From: Manihot esculenta | Taxonomy: Eukaryota > Streptophyta > Magnoliopsida > Malpighiales > Euphorbiaceae | DNA: 64,000 bases | Assembly (NCBI RefSeq): GCF_001659605.2 | Contig: NC_035170.2 | Location: 32,000,520-32,064,519, forward strand | Direction of reading: 5' to 3' | Part shown: one piece after another, positions 11,694 through 23,556 of the stretch | Position numbering within the stretch: the stretch's first letter is position 1 | Layout: each line of letters begins with the position of its first letter | Made by a program: the position numbers and the translations under genes | Notes under the pieces: model-generated | The model's input: only the letters and a program-made list of their open reading frames with translations | Database searches by the model: none | What the model was told of the DNA's origin: nothing

Positions 11694-13988
11694 TGTAACG
11701 ACCCGAAAATCGGACCGCTACCGGCGCTAGGATCCAGATCGGCTTAAGGCCGCCGGGACTCGTAGCAAGCCTAACATGCATCCTGTGAACCTGTTTGATC
11801 CCATACATGATCAACAACATACATAAAAATTAAAACTTTTCTTTCCATTCATACACCAACTCAACCTGTGCATGCACTATACATAACATAATCATAACAT
11901 TGATCCCTCTGTGGGATCTCATCAGTGCCCCCAAGTGGGTGACATAACATATTGTTGAGTTGGTTTACATAAACATCATAAAAGTCTCTAAGATCATGTA
12001 ATAAAAGGGATAACAACAATCTATGGTCAAGCACACCTCTAACATCCATAAGCATCATCTCATTACATATCTAAACTGTACTTTTACATTACATCAAAAT
12101 CATTTATCATGTCCACACTACTAATACATAACCCAAACTTCATTACTCTATCCGGACTCCTGCTCTATCCTGTACCTGCAAGCCTGGGGTTAAAGGGAGA
12201 GGGGTGAGCTAAAAGCCCAGTGAGCAGAACTATAAAACATATTAACACTATGCTCTATGAAATGCATCATAACACAGACAATTCACATAAGGGCTGGGTT
12301 AACTTGTCACCAATTAGTCCAAGCTAACTCTGTGCCAGGCCGTAGCATGGGGTCCTGGTCTTCCTGTCATAACATACATTACTTACCATTGCCCCAGGGC
12401 CTCCTCTGGACTCCTGGTCTTCGAGTCCTATAACCGTGCCAGGCCGTAGAATGGGGTCCTGGTCTTTCCTTACTCTGTGCCAGGCCGTAGAATGGGGTCC
12501 TGGTCTTCCTGTCATGGACTAATTGGGTCATCCAACATTCACCCACATCAACAACGATCAATGCAATGCGGCATATTCGTGAAAACTAATGCAATCATCC
12601 TATTGCATAATCATGATGCATGAAACATGATAAAACATTTAATTTCTTAATTTAAAAGATTAAGTTTGGTTCCACTCACCTCTGGCTGACTCTGACAACA
12701 CCGAAGCAGCTGAACTCACTGCTGGGATCCTCGGTTCCTCGGGTCCGAACCTACACAGGTGGACTCCAATGAGGGACCAAACACACCTGAACATAACTAT
12801 AAACTACTCCCCAAAAACCCCCTAAAACATCATAGAAAAACATGCAAAAGAGGCCTGGACAGGGCACTTTCGGCGGCAGGTTCGGCGGCCGAAAGTCCCT
12901 CCAGAGCCGAAATTCAGGCAGGTTCGGCGGCACCTTCGGCGGCCGAAGCTCCCAGACAGAGACGAAACTCATACATGTTCGGCGACACTTTCGGCGGCCG
13001 AAACTGCCAGACAGAGACGAAAGTCTCCTTTCGAGGGCAAGCTTCGGCAGCCGAAAGGCTGCCTCCCCAGCCATGTTCGGCGGCCGAAAGTCCTTCGGCT
13101 GCCGAACCTGGTTTCTGCCAAAGGGCAGAAACTTGGCTCCCTTTGCACATTTCGCCTCCAAACCTTTCAAACATGCAATCAAACCTATTCTACAACACAC
13201 AAACACAAGCATACATGTTCCTAGGGGCCTCAAACCATCATAAACCCCATCTACAACACATCAAGCATCCACATTGTTCATGAACATACATTTATACCCA
13301 TAAACATAACCATAACCTAAACATGCATTCTAACCCATAGATCTACTTAAAACTTACTTAAAACATACAATGAGCTTAAGATCGGCTCTTACCTCTTGGA
13401 GATCGAGAGAGAGACGACCTAAACTCAAAGTTGGGAGAGATTGGGTTCTTGAACCTCCAAGCTCCAAAACTTTGCTCAAAAGCTCAAATCTTCAAAACAA
13501 AGTTAAAACAAGTGAAAATCTTGAAAGATCTAGAGGAAAAACATCAAAGATGGGTGAGGGACGGCGAAGAGCTCACCTTGGCCGAAAATGGGGAAAAAGC
13601 TCGCTCGTTTTCGGCTAAGGGATCCTTTTATAGTGGCTGACCAGGCCACGTTCGGGGGCCGAATGTGCCTCCGCATGCATGCCATGTTCGGCGGCCGAAC
13701 TTGTGGTTCGGCGGCCGAACCTGGACTTCCCTCACTTATGCTTTCGGGGGCCTAAAGCACACCCGCAACGCATGCATGTTCGGCGGCCGAACTTGAGGTT
13801 CGGCGGCCGAACCTGAGTTTTCCTCCAATGCTATTTTCATGCAAAAACTTATTTTCTTTCATGCTTAAAACATAAAACACATTAAAACATTTTATAAAAA
13901 CAGGGTTTTACCCTACTAGAGACTTCCAACATCCGAAATTCCACCGAACGTGAGGAATTCCGATACCGGAGTCTAGCCGGGTATTACA
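11694..13988 (-). repeat. 5' LTR of the antisense Tekay-like element
   Basis: On the plus strand it runs from TGTAACGACC to GGGTATTACA, the reverse complement of the family LTR ends, and is 2295 bp long. A minus-strand TATA-like box (CTATAAAAG) lies at 13625-13632. The conserved minus-strand donor sites are near 13391 (AAGAG then GTAAG) and 12672 (AGAG then GTGAGT), with an acceptor CTGTGTAG near 12753. Many TTCGGCGGCCGAA-type palindromes occur at 12868-13110 and 13650-13815. Confidence 0.9.
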
Positions 13989-14481
13989 TACGGGCTAGAC
14001 AGAGAAGTCAAGAAGAGTAAAGTCTTGTAATTGTAATAGTTAGAAAGTGGACATGATAAATTGTAAGATGATGTAAAAGTTATGAATAGTTATGTCATGT
14101 ATATGTTGATTATGAGATTGAGGTTTAGAAGTTGTGCTTGACCCTATGGATATTGTAATCCCTTTTGATACATGATCTTAATGTTTATTGATGACTATGT
14201 TTAACCAACTCAACACATGTTATGCCACCCATTGGGGGCATTGATGAGATCCCACAGAGGGGTTAAGTTTATGATTATGGCTATGTTCAGTGCATGCACA
14301 GGTTGAGTTTGGTGTATGAGAAAATGAATGAAAGAAAAGTTTTAATTTTTATGTATGTTGTTGATCATGTATGGGATTAAGCAGGTTCACAGGATGTATG
14401 TTTGGCTTGCTACGGGTCCCGGCGGCCTTAAGTCGACCCGGATCTTAGCGCCGATAGCGGTCCGATTTTCGGGTCGTTACA
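13989..14481 (+). repeat. 3' part of an older forward Tekay-like LTR
   Basis: Starting right at the edge of the antisense LTR, this sequence resembles the last part of the chimeric LTR at 61152-61365 (TACGGGCTAGA through GGGTCGTTACA). It is the right-hand piece of an older LTR into which the antisense element inserted. The left piece must lie beyond the window start or is lost. Confidence 0.85.
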
Positions 14482-14993
14482 CAGCATATCACGAACTCAT
14501 TGACATTCTGAAGCTGGATAGTCGTCTTAAAGATCGCCAAGTGACTTCTGAGATTTGTTGTTCCGTCATATTTGTCCAAACTAGGCAACTTGAACTTGGT
14601 TGGGAATGTTTCTGCTAGGATTTCTTCCGACAGAGGCGAGATATCATCCAAGACAAAATCCTCCTCTTGCTCCTTCTGGTACCTTTGAACAGCTTGTACC
14701 AGCTTCCAGTCGACATATTTTGGAGCATTTTCTGATTCATCTTCTTCAAACTCAACCTTCCCTTTAGACCGCCTCTTGATTGCCTCTGTCCGAGTCTTAG
14801 GGGTGTCAATGGAGGCTTCCTCCCTTCCCCTAGGAGCCGTGACTGACGCCTCCTCTCGAACCTTGTACTGCTCGAGAGTAGCTTGCAACTTTTGAATGTA
14901 TTGGATCAATTGCTCGTTGTTTAGATTATTGAGATTTGCTTCATTGACAATTGAGGGAGTGTTTTGTCCACTGCCAGGGGTGGAAAAAATGAT
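14482..14993 (-). pseudogene. Gag fragment of a different Ty3 lineage
   Basis: The minus strand encodes an N-terminal gag region with glutamine/lysine-rich coil, a charged linker, and a segment reading FKLPSLDKYDGTTN followed by HLAIFKT. That is the start of the retrotransposon gag domain in non-chromovirus plant Ty3 elements. The frame stays open upstream to about 14993. It is truncated after about 150 residues by the end of the old LTR at 14481. No pol or LTR of this element is visible. Confidence 0.7.
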
Positions 14994-15937
14994 AAAACAC
15001 TCATTAGTAGTAACCTTAGTAGTAGCTCATAAACTATCGGCCATTTCAAAAGAAGAAAAGAGATTTCTTTATAAGAGAAAAGGAGTAAGAGACCAAATTT
15101 AATCCAAATGAAAAGAAATGATTCAATAGATTTTTCAGCAATGAAACCAAATGATACATCCAAAAAGAGAGCTGTGTTGTGATTGGCTAAACCTGCAAGA
15201 AAGAGAATGCGAGGTAATTGGCGCTTACGGCAGCCACTCTGATGCTCAAGTCAGTAAACTGGAGAATAGGGGGAGTGTAGAACTTGAGAATGGTTGTATA
15301 AAAGAATTGTATACCTTTATCTCTGTGATCGTTTGACTTTTATACTGGAAGAAGATGAAGTTAATATGATATTTTCTGAAAATCCAGTGATGATGTGGTC
15401 AACTATTTGATAAGAAATTACGTCAACTAACTAGTGATGATTCCGTAATTACAGGCATAATGAATATATGCTGAATTATGCCTGCTAATAGTAATTTTAT
15501 GTGAAAACTCGATATTTTCAGAGAAGAGCAAGTCTTAATGAAGAATCAGGTGTAACTGTATTTAGTCCTCTTTTCCTTAGACGGGATCGTCCATCTACTT
15601 ATTAAATTTTTAACACGACTTTATTTTATAGTGATAATTTATGGTTTATTTTGAGCGATCGCTGTGTAAACATTAAGTAAATCTCTTTATTATATAATAA
15701 AAAGTGAGGAATTCATCCTGATTTTTTAAATTTAATTTTATCATCTATATTTAGTTCTAATCATATTAGACAATCGTCTAAATTTTCCGTCTAAGGGTTC
15801 TTCTTCTAGTCCCAACTAGAAATTAAAAAAAAAAAAAAGTAAAACAAGATGACTAGACTGATATCTTCCTACACGTATGTTACTCTAAGGAATGAGATGG
15901 AAATATGGATACAAAATTAAATAAACAAACAATATAG
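14994..15937. other. Non-coding, AT-rich, no recognised feature
   Basis: This may include the 5' leader of the gag fragment on the minus strand near 15000-15160, but I found no primer site or LTR. The remainder is low-complexity AT-rich sequence with no convincing frame. Confidence 0.4.
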
Positions 15938-15938
15938 A

Positions 15939-15995
<57 letters not shown>
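15939..15995. repeat. (AAT)n microsatellite
   Basis: About 18 uninterrupted AAT units roughly 0.8 kb upstream of the hexosaminidase gene. Confidence 0.95.
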
Positions 15996-15996
<1 letters not shown>

Positions 15997-16555
15997 GTGA
16001 CGTAAGGCAGACGGACATAGACTTATGGAAAGCGGGCCATGCTTGCGCTTGCGAATGGCTATATTGGTTCAACATAACGGTTAAGGTAAGGTTAAAATCC
16101 AAAACGCGGATAGCTCCATCGCCTTTTCCTGCAAGAAGTTGCGAGTGTTGGAATGAAACAAAATGGCAATGCATAAAACAACTCTCATCGGCAGCCACAA
16201 ATAAATGTAATGTACTTTTGTCCAAAAATTTGTTTAAATTATGTACAAAATCATATTTGTTTTATACCCTATATTGTACGACGGCACATTCTCCTCAGTC
16301 CTCACCTCTATGATTAAATATCTACAATCAAGTTCATATATTTTTGGGTAATCGTAACATCCTACCTTCATTCTGAAAAAATATCCTATAAGAAATAGGA
16401 CACAAATTGACCGCAATAGCAGAAGGAAGGATTAATTTTTCCTTGCAACCTACGTTAGGCATTTTTGTTGTGAGAGATGGACACTTTCAAGCGTCCACTC
16501 AGCATAGACGGATCAATCACGACATTCCTACGCTTATCATATTGGTATGAATGTA

Positions 16556-16590
16556 CAAGTCAAGTCAAGTCAAGTCAAGTCAAGTCAAGT
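16556..16590. repeat. (CAAGT)7 microsatellite
   Basis: Seven uninterrupted CAAGT units, about 215 bp upstream of the hexosaminidase start codon and so within its likely promoter. Confidence 0.95.
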
Positions 16591-16665
16591 CAATTGCCTA
16601 AGTTCCAAACTAAAAGAAAACGAACCAAAAACGACAAACAAGACTTCTAGGCTCTGTCATATAAT

Positions 16666-16673
16666 TTATATAG
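16666..16673 (+). promoter_or_regulatory. Possible TATA box of the HEXO2-like gene
   Basis: TTATATAG lies about 135 bp before the ATG at 16806. Position and composition fit a plant TATA box, but the flanks are AT-rich and nothing else confirms it. Confidence 0.3.
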
Positions 16674-16805
16674 ATTACAAGATCCAAGGTTCACTCGCCT
16701 TGCAATTGCAATAAAAAGGAGTCCCTTCCTTAATGCATTTCATCCGGTTCAAGGAAAAAAAAAAAGGAGTCGCCTCTTTTTTCCAAATACTAGTGTTGGG
16801 AAACA

Positions 16806-18920
16806 ATGAGGTTACTTGTCATCCTCGTAAGCTACATGTTGACATGGGGTCTCTTTTCCTCCTTTGTACCAACTTCTGCATCTGCAGGGATCAACCTGTG
16901 GCCAAAGCCTACTTCTTTGTCATGGCCTCATCCACAGGCCACTTTTCTCTCCCCAACTTTCTCCATCTCATCCCCCAACCACCCTCACCTCTACCCCGCG
17001 GTCAACCGCTATCTCCTTCAAATTTTAACAGAGCACCATCAACCTCTCATAGATCCCGCCGTCAATCTCTCTAACTCATCCCCTCCCTTGCAGATTCTCG
17101 CCATCGCCGTAGCCGATCTTTCCGCCCCACTTCATCATGGTGTCAATGAAACTTATAGCCTTTTCATCCCCAGTGCAGGGCACACCGCTAATCTGACGGC
17201 TCAGACTGTGTGGGGAGCAATGAGGGGTCTGGAGACATTCTTCCAATTGGTGTGGGGTGATCCCTCTCGCGTGCCAGTGGGGCTCTACCTATGGGACTCG
17301 CCGCTCTTCGCCCACAGAGGGGTTATGTTGGATACCTCCAGGAATTACTATGCCGTGGAGGACTTATTGAGAACTATTGGGGCCATGAGTGCTAATAAAT
17401 TGAATGTGTTCCACTGGCACATTACAGATTCCCATTCGTTTCCTTTGGTGCTACCATCTGTGCCTGAACTTGCAGCCAAGGGTTCTTATGGGCCAAATAT
17501 GCAGTACTCCCCGGTGGATGTTGCAACCATTGTTCAGTTTGGTTTGGAACATGGGGTTAGGGTTATACCAGAAATCGATACTCCTGGTCAGTATAGAGTT
17601 TTTATTAATATAATTAACAAAGCATTTCTATCTCTGCACAAATTCTAGTATAAAGCCTACTTCTTGAATTCCCATAATAAATTACTCCATCTTTTCAAAT
17701 AGATGCTTAAGCCAACGTGTAACCATATTTAAACTGGATATGTTCTCACACATAACATGTGAAGCATTTTGTGATTCTTGGTGTCCATATGATATGTAAT
17801 CTACCAACTGGTACATTCTCATTCTTGGTTTCTAGCTAGATCTTCTTCTCAGTAATTGCCTTCATAAATTTGGCTATATCGGTGAGTCAATCTCATGGGT
17901 GGGTTCTCCTATCCAATTTCTTTAAAGTGACATAGTATGAGTGTCAAATTTGTTACAATTCCAGGACATACAGGATCGTGGGCTGAAGCATACCCAGATA
18001 TTGTGACATGCGCAGGCATGTTTTGGTGGCCAGCTGGAAGTGAATGGGCTGACCGACTTGCATCTGAACCAGGAACTGGCCATCTAAACCCACTGAACCC
18101 CAAGACCTATGAAGTCCTAAAAAATGTCATTGCTGATACCGTCACCTTATTTCCTGAACCATTTTACCATGCTGGAGCTGATGAAATCATCCCAGGTTGT
18201 TGGAAAGCTGACCCAACTATTAAGTCTTTCCTATCTGATAATGGAACCCTCAGTCAGCTACTAGAGAACTTTGTCAAATCAACCTTGCCTTATATTGTAT
18301 CACTCAATCGCACTGTGGTGTACTGGGAGGATATTTTGTTGGATGACAATGTCAAGGTGGATGCGTCAGTGCTTCTGCCTGAGCATACAATCCTTCAAAC
18401 ATGGAACAATGGTCCAAACAATACAAAACTGATTGTTTCTGCTGGTTACAGGGCTATTGTGTCATCCTCAGAATTCTATTATTTAGATTGTGGGCATGGC
18501 GACTTTCTGGGAAATGACAGTCAATATAATCAGCCACCAACAGGTGGTGATACTGGGAATGGCGGATCATGGTGTGGACCATTCAAAACATGGCAAACCA
18601 TATATAATTATGACATAACATATGGATTGAGCCAAGAAGAGGCCAAATTGGTACTTGGAGGAGAAGTGGCATTATGGTCAGAGCAAGCGGATCCAACAGT
18701 TTTGGATGCACGGATTTGGCCTAGAGCTTCAGCAATGGCAGAGACTTTGTGGTCAGGAAATAGGGATGAGACAGGCAGGAAGAGGTATGCTGAGGCAATG
18801 GATCGTTTAAATGAGTGGAGGTACAGAATGGTTAGCAGAGGAATTGGCGCTGAACCTCTTCAGCCACTTTGGTGCACTAGGAACCCAGGCATGTGTAATA
18901 CAGTTCATCCATTTGTTTAG
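16806..18920 (+). CDS. HEXO2: Beta-hexosaminidase, GH20, HEXO2-like
   Basis: Predicted secreted or membrane-anchored exoglycosidase of family GH20, removing terminal N-acetylhexosamine from N-glycans or chitooligomers. Two exons, 16806-17586 and 17965-18920, are joined by a GT-AG intron after ...IDTPG; the reading frame continues as [11 protein letters not shown]. The product is 578 residues, close to the roughly 580 I recall for Arabidopsis HEXO2. Features: a hydrophobic N-terminus with likely cleavage after ...TSASA (about residue 27), an N-terminal GH20b-type region, the signature [11 protein letters not shown] (about 200), and the catalytic Asp-Glu in HAGADE at about 333-334, where most GH20 enzymes have HxGGDE. 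Several N-glycosylation sequons are present. HEXO1 and HEXO3 paralogues are alternatives, but length and the HAGADE variant favour HEXO2. No defect is visible. Confidence 0.93.
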
Positions 18921-20993
18921 TTGCTCCATTGTTTTGCCTGTAAAATTCACTGGGGAAATTAAGAATGGTTCCTTGTTTCTTAATTTCATAAGTTTGAATT
19001 TGAAAATTTAGGACCTTTACTCCAATGACCTTGTTACCCTGTAACATATGCTCAAAATAGAAAGGATAGAAAAATCTTAACTTAATGTCAGGACTTTGTT
19101 AACCTTCTTACAGTTGCATGTTAAAATTTTCATATATTGATGTAACATCTTAATTTTTTTAAAAAAATAATATGTATAGTCATTATTAGAATAAAAATAA
19201 GTTTATGAAAATTTAAAGATAAAATTTAAATTTAATTTTTATTTAAATATAAAAGTTTAGAAGTTTGGGTGTAAATAAAAGTTTGAATAGTTAAAAGACA
19301 AATAAAAGTTAAAAAAAGTTTAAAAGACCAAAAAGTAAATTCCTTTAAAATGGCAACAACAATTTACGTGACTTCATCTACTCCACAAGAAAAAAAATTT
19401 TGTGTGTTTTCTTTTTCTTTTATATAGTGTGTCGGTGGGTGAATCTTCATTTTTAGGCTGCTATTTGCTCTGTGTTTGAGTTCTTTGGCTTCTTGGCTGG
19501 GATTGCTTCTTCCTCTCTAGTTGCCTGTTATTCTCTATGTTGCTTTGCATTTTGTGATTTGCTCTTGTTTAGCCGCACGGCAGAGGCAATGATGAGGCTG
19601 AGAAATTTTTTAACTCTAGAATTTTATGTTTCTGGGCCATGGGGTCTTCTTTTTTAGTGAACTTAATTGGGTTTCAAGGTCTAGTTGTAATTTTAGGGTT
19701 AACCCCTTTTAATGAATATATCTATCTTTGATAAAAAAGCTAATAAGTGTAAATTATGCTTTTTGCAGAATTTGCTGAGTTCCTTGTATTGCGAAGCTTC
19801 TTGCTTTGTTCCTTATTTCCAATTTCCAACCAAGAATCAAGACGTTGTTTATCTAAAAAAGCCTATCATAATCCCTGCGAACCCAACAACTCTACCAAGT
19901 AATAGAAAGTTCCACATGTTCCAAAGTCTTTTTCTACCATGCAACCAGCTGCCAACACAATTACCCAATCCCTGAAGAAATCTCATGCTCTGTCGTTAGA
20001 ACGATCTAAAACCTGGCCTTTACTAATTAAGAGCACTTACCATTTATTACCGTGAACTCCCGAAAGTAGCAGTTCTAATCATGTTTGCTATACTTCCTCT
20101 TTTACTTGTGCTAATTTCAGAGGCTGTTATTTCATAAACTAATATGAGACCTTATGTGAAATACCTAACAAATGGAAGCTTGCTGTGCAGGAGCCCCAGC
20201 ATTTTCGGAGTTTTTATAGAAAAAAAAAATATTTAAAAAAAAAATATTTAAAAAAAAAATTATTTGAAAGGAAGGATTTAGAAGAAATTATTTGTGAAAT
20301 AGGGTTCAATTTGCCATGTCAGCAATGGGACATAAAGGTTGAGTCGCTTGTGCGCCCCATTGTTTTTTTTTTTAAAATTGATAATCTACTATCCATCTTG
20401 ACGTGCGACAAGCTTTATAATTTAGGACTGTACTTTTTCATTTTTTTTAATTATTATTATTATATTATAATAATATATTTATATTATAGTGTATTATATT
20501 AATTTGATAGTATTATTTATAACACAATTTTTATAATAGTAAATACTTTTCGTAATTTATTTTATTTTTTTAACATATTAATTTTGTAGTACTATATATA
20601 ATTAAACAGTACTATTTGCAAATTTATTGATAAATTATTATCATACTTTTTTATACAATTCTATTTATATTATATATATAATTATTAAAAATATATAGAA
20701 ATACTACAAAAAAATATAGTTTCCTTCGTCATCGACTTCTCTGAGCAATAAAAAATGAGACATTCCAACGTGAGATAAAAATCTACTTTTAAAAAGAAAT
20801 AGTCACAGTAAGAATTGTTTCGGCGAACAATTTAATAATATATTTTATTATAAAAATATATTTTATTATTTTTAAAAATTAATTTATAACACTTAAATTA
20901 GATAGTAGCGATAACATATTTACTAATAATTGATTCAAAAAAACAAAACATATTTACTAATAAATAATTATATATTTTTTATAATATAACATT
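18921..20993. other. Non-coding spacer, AT-rich
   Basis: Downstream of HEXO2. The first 150 bp is presumably its 3' UTR. From 19140 the sequence is AT-rich with short poly-A, (TTA)n and (TA)n runs (for example 20217-20262 and 20450-20500). I see no gene or recognisable repeat. Confidence 0.5.
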
Positions 20994-20998
20994 AAGTG

Positions 20999-21625
20999 TG
21001 ATAACCTCTAGATTTTTTCTAACCCAGGAATAAGGTCAGATCTAAAAGAAGACTACAGGTCCAAAACCCATCAGATTGTACGCTCGAAAGACGGCCCGAC
21101 TTCATGAGTCTGGGCCAAACGACCCAGGACAATCCGGGTCAGATACGAGCATAAGCCCAATAGGGGAGTCCCAATCACTCACCAACCTTGTTCGCATGCG
21201 TGTCCGGGTGAATTAAATGGCCGTTATGCATGGAGCAGGTGTCTGACACATCTGTAGGTACAGAGCTGAGTGACAAGGACATGAAGCACTATATACTGGG
21301 GGGTCTTCTCTTTCAAGGGGGTATCTTCTTCTTTCTCTCCTCCTGCCTAGACTCCATTTTTATTTTCTCTCTGCAACTCTTGCCTGGATATACTACTCTT
21401 ATTCGTGAAACCTGACTTGAACGTTGGAGGGTCTCCGCCGGGGCATCTCCGGTGGACCCCTGACCATTTTTCCTTATTTTACAGGTCCTTTCATCAGATA
21501 GAACATGGAGAGATCCATTTGACAGACCCGTCAGGGAGCCCAAAAAGGAATCAGATCCATATAATAGGGGACGAGGGAGGACCAGATCTAACAAATATGG
21601 AGCCCAGGGAGATTTAGAGTTATCA
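20999..21625 (+). repeat. 5' LTR of the large element
   Basis: 627 bp, from TGATAACC to GTTATCA, ending with a perfect 7-bp inverted terminal match (TGATAAC/GTTATCA). It aligns along its whole length with 39509-40138. Confidence 0.95.
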
Positions 21626-21627
21626 AA

Positions 21628-21645
21628 TGGCGCCGTCTGTGGGAA
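21628..21645 (+). other. Primer-binding site of the large element
   Basis: TGGCGCCGTCTGTGGGAA begins two bases after the 5' LTR. TGGCGCCGT-type sites are typical of non-chromovirus plant Ty3 elements and differ from the tRNA-Met site of the Tekay copies here. Confidence 0.85.
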
Positions 21646-22047
21646 CGAAAGAGATTTTACTATCTCTAAAGTTTCCAGATCCACCCATTGAGATCTGCAT
21701 AAGGCATGAAAGTTTGAGCGAATAACCCAACTGAAAAGAAAGGTTCACTGTGTTGAAGAATATTTTGATAAGTATTTCAGATAGTGTGTTCTAACATTTA
21801 TTAGATTTCATTACGGCTGATTTTTTCTTTGAAACCTGGTGAAGTAAAATTTTAGATCGAAATACTTGTTTATGAGTATAAATGTTAATCTTTTTTGTAA
21901 AAAAAAAAAAAGAATGCGTAATATACATATTTGTTGAAATTGTGAGGTCAGCCGTATATATATTGTAAGGGTTAGATGGGCAGGTTGGCTGTAAAATCCC
22001 AAGTTAATAATAATAAAAAATAATAATAAAATAAAAAATAAAAACAA

Positions 22048-22072
22048 TATATATATATATATATATATATAT
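22048..22072. repeat. (TA)n microsatellite
   Basis: Alternating TA run inside the large element; a second TA run lies at about 22240-22269. Confidence 0.9.
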
Positions 22073-22236
22073 GCAGTGGCCGCAACATAATTCAAGATCT
22101 TTGAAAATGGATCCTTTTCTGTGTAAATCGGCTAGTACAGTAAAATCAGATGATTCAGAATCCTCAGAAATTAAAAGAGTAATAAATAAAAATGAGGTAA
22201 TACTAGAAGATTTTGTAAAAGCAATAGATGAGTGGG

Positions 22237-22275
<39 letters not shown>

Positions 22276-22302
22276 GCAGGAGTGGAAAGAGCTCGAGTTG
22301 CC

Positions 22303-22515
22303 AAAGACGGGCCGACCTGAGGAGGAAGTTGCTGGACTGGTCAAGACCCGACAAATGAGGTCGGCGCGACGTGGAAATGGACCATATAGACAGACGTGAT
22401 GCTGTTAAAGGCGCGCCGACCTGATGAGGAAGTCGCTAGTCTGGTCAAGCTCCAACAAGTGAGGTCGTCGCGACACTGAAATGGACCAGATAGGAAGGCA
22501 TGATGGAGCCGACAC
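22303..22515. repeat. Two-copy ~104-bp tandem repeat
   Basis: GCCGACCTGA begins at 22311 and again at 22415. The following ~100 bp of each copy align with scattered substitutions (for example GGTCAAGACCCGAC against GGTCAAGCTCCAAC). It lies just upstream of the PARN-like fragment. Confidence 0.8.
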
Positions 22516-22588
22516 CACGTCTGCAAAAGAAAAAACCACAACCTTCAAGAATTAAAGCAGACACCACCACTAGATGATCAACTTTTGA

Positions 22589-23092
22589 GTGGGAAGGCTC
22601 CAGCAGATCAAACTCGACAGGTCGAAAGAAGTAGTCGGTCTCGCATTTCTAGTTGAATGGCCAGACAGCCTTCAAGATTCGAATGCATACACCTCTTTTT
22701 CCTCTTCTTCGACGTTCCCTCTGAAGCACGTGACCAAATCAAGCTTCGATTCTGCACTCTCCGAGCTGAAAAGCCATGTCAGTGCTGCCGATTTAGTCGC
22801 CATCGATCTTGAGGTGACCGACGTCACCAGCGCTTTGTGGCATGAGTCCTCTGAATTCGACCGATTCGGTGTTCGGTACCTCAGGGCCGAAGATTCCGCC
22901 GAGAAGTTCGCCACCGTTCAGTTCGGCGTTTGTCTGTTCCGCCAGGATGACCACTGCCACTTCTTCATGGCTCATCCGCACAACTTCTTCATATTTCCTC
23001 ACCAAGAGCTAGCAGCAAGTGACCCCTCCAATAAGTTTATGTGCCAGACAACGTCCATGGAGGAAAGAGGTTTGACCGGCTATGGCGGGTAA
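22589..23092 (+). pseudogene. Captured PARN-like (CAF1-family) ribonuclease fragment
   Basis: An open frame of 167 codons. From about residue 46 (KHVTKSSFDSAL) to residue 157 (CQTTS) it reads like the N-terminal catalytic part of plant PARN-like poly(A)-specific ribonucleases, DEDD exonucleases that shorten poly(A) tails. The first acidic pair of the DEDD set is present in AIDLEVTDVT, although family members usually have DLEMTGVT. EFDRFGVRYL, EKFATVQFGVC and HPHNFFIFP are also family-like. Similarity stops after CQTTS and the frame ends 10 residues later, so the rest of the nuclease domain is missing. It lies between the primer site and the nested insertion of the large retroelement, so I read it as transduplicated host sequence. 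A host gene broken by the insertion is unlikely because both ends of the element are accounted for. Confidence 0.75.
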
Positions 23093-23408
23093 TGTGTGGG
23101 ATAATATCTCATTTTATCTGGTTAATTAAGTCCGTACAGGTGTAAGAAATCGCTGGCATCACCGGTTTTACAAGAAGGAAAAAGAAATGGTATTAAGCGC
23201 GCGCTTACGTGGGCGGGAGGAGAAGGAATTTACCTTCATTAATTACCATCCACTGGTTAGGAACGACAAGCCAAGCCATCCTCTTGAAATTGCGAAATGT
23301 TTATCATCTTTTCCGCATGATGTGTCGTTTGTTAAAAGAAAAAAACAAAATAGTCCAGACGAGGTCGTACTTAGCTATTTGCAATGCAAGAGTCATAAGG
23401 CACAATAG

Positions 23409-23551
23409 GGGGTCCCAGTTTCAGTGGGCTTCAAATTACTCCGCACAACAGGTCCAAACTAGATTCTACAAGTTGAGGCCGACTCTTTGTCTAAATGCGC
23501 CTAGTCATATACACGGACTCCAAGGAAGATGCAGACTTACTTATGAAAGAA
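23409..23551 (+). pseudogene. Possible RNase H remnant of the large element
   Basis: A short stretch around 23468-23495 translates as QVEADSLSKCA. This resembles the end of the RNase H domain of plant Ty3 pol, where a VEADxLSKLA motif is common. It is followed by a stop and then the nested insertion. The match is short and could be chance. Confidence 0.3.
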
Positions 23552-23556
23552 GTAAA

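Noticed and set aside
12759..13283. 174-codon plus-strand frame inside the antisense LTR
   Set aside because: Same palindrome-driven low-complexity translation; no independent support as a gene.
21313..21684. Minus-strand frame across the LTR of the large element (also 39826-40107)
   Set aside because: Lies within an LTR on the antisense strand and lacks any recognised domain.
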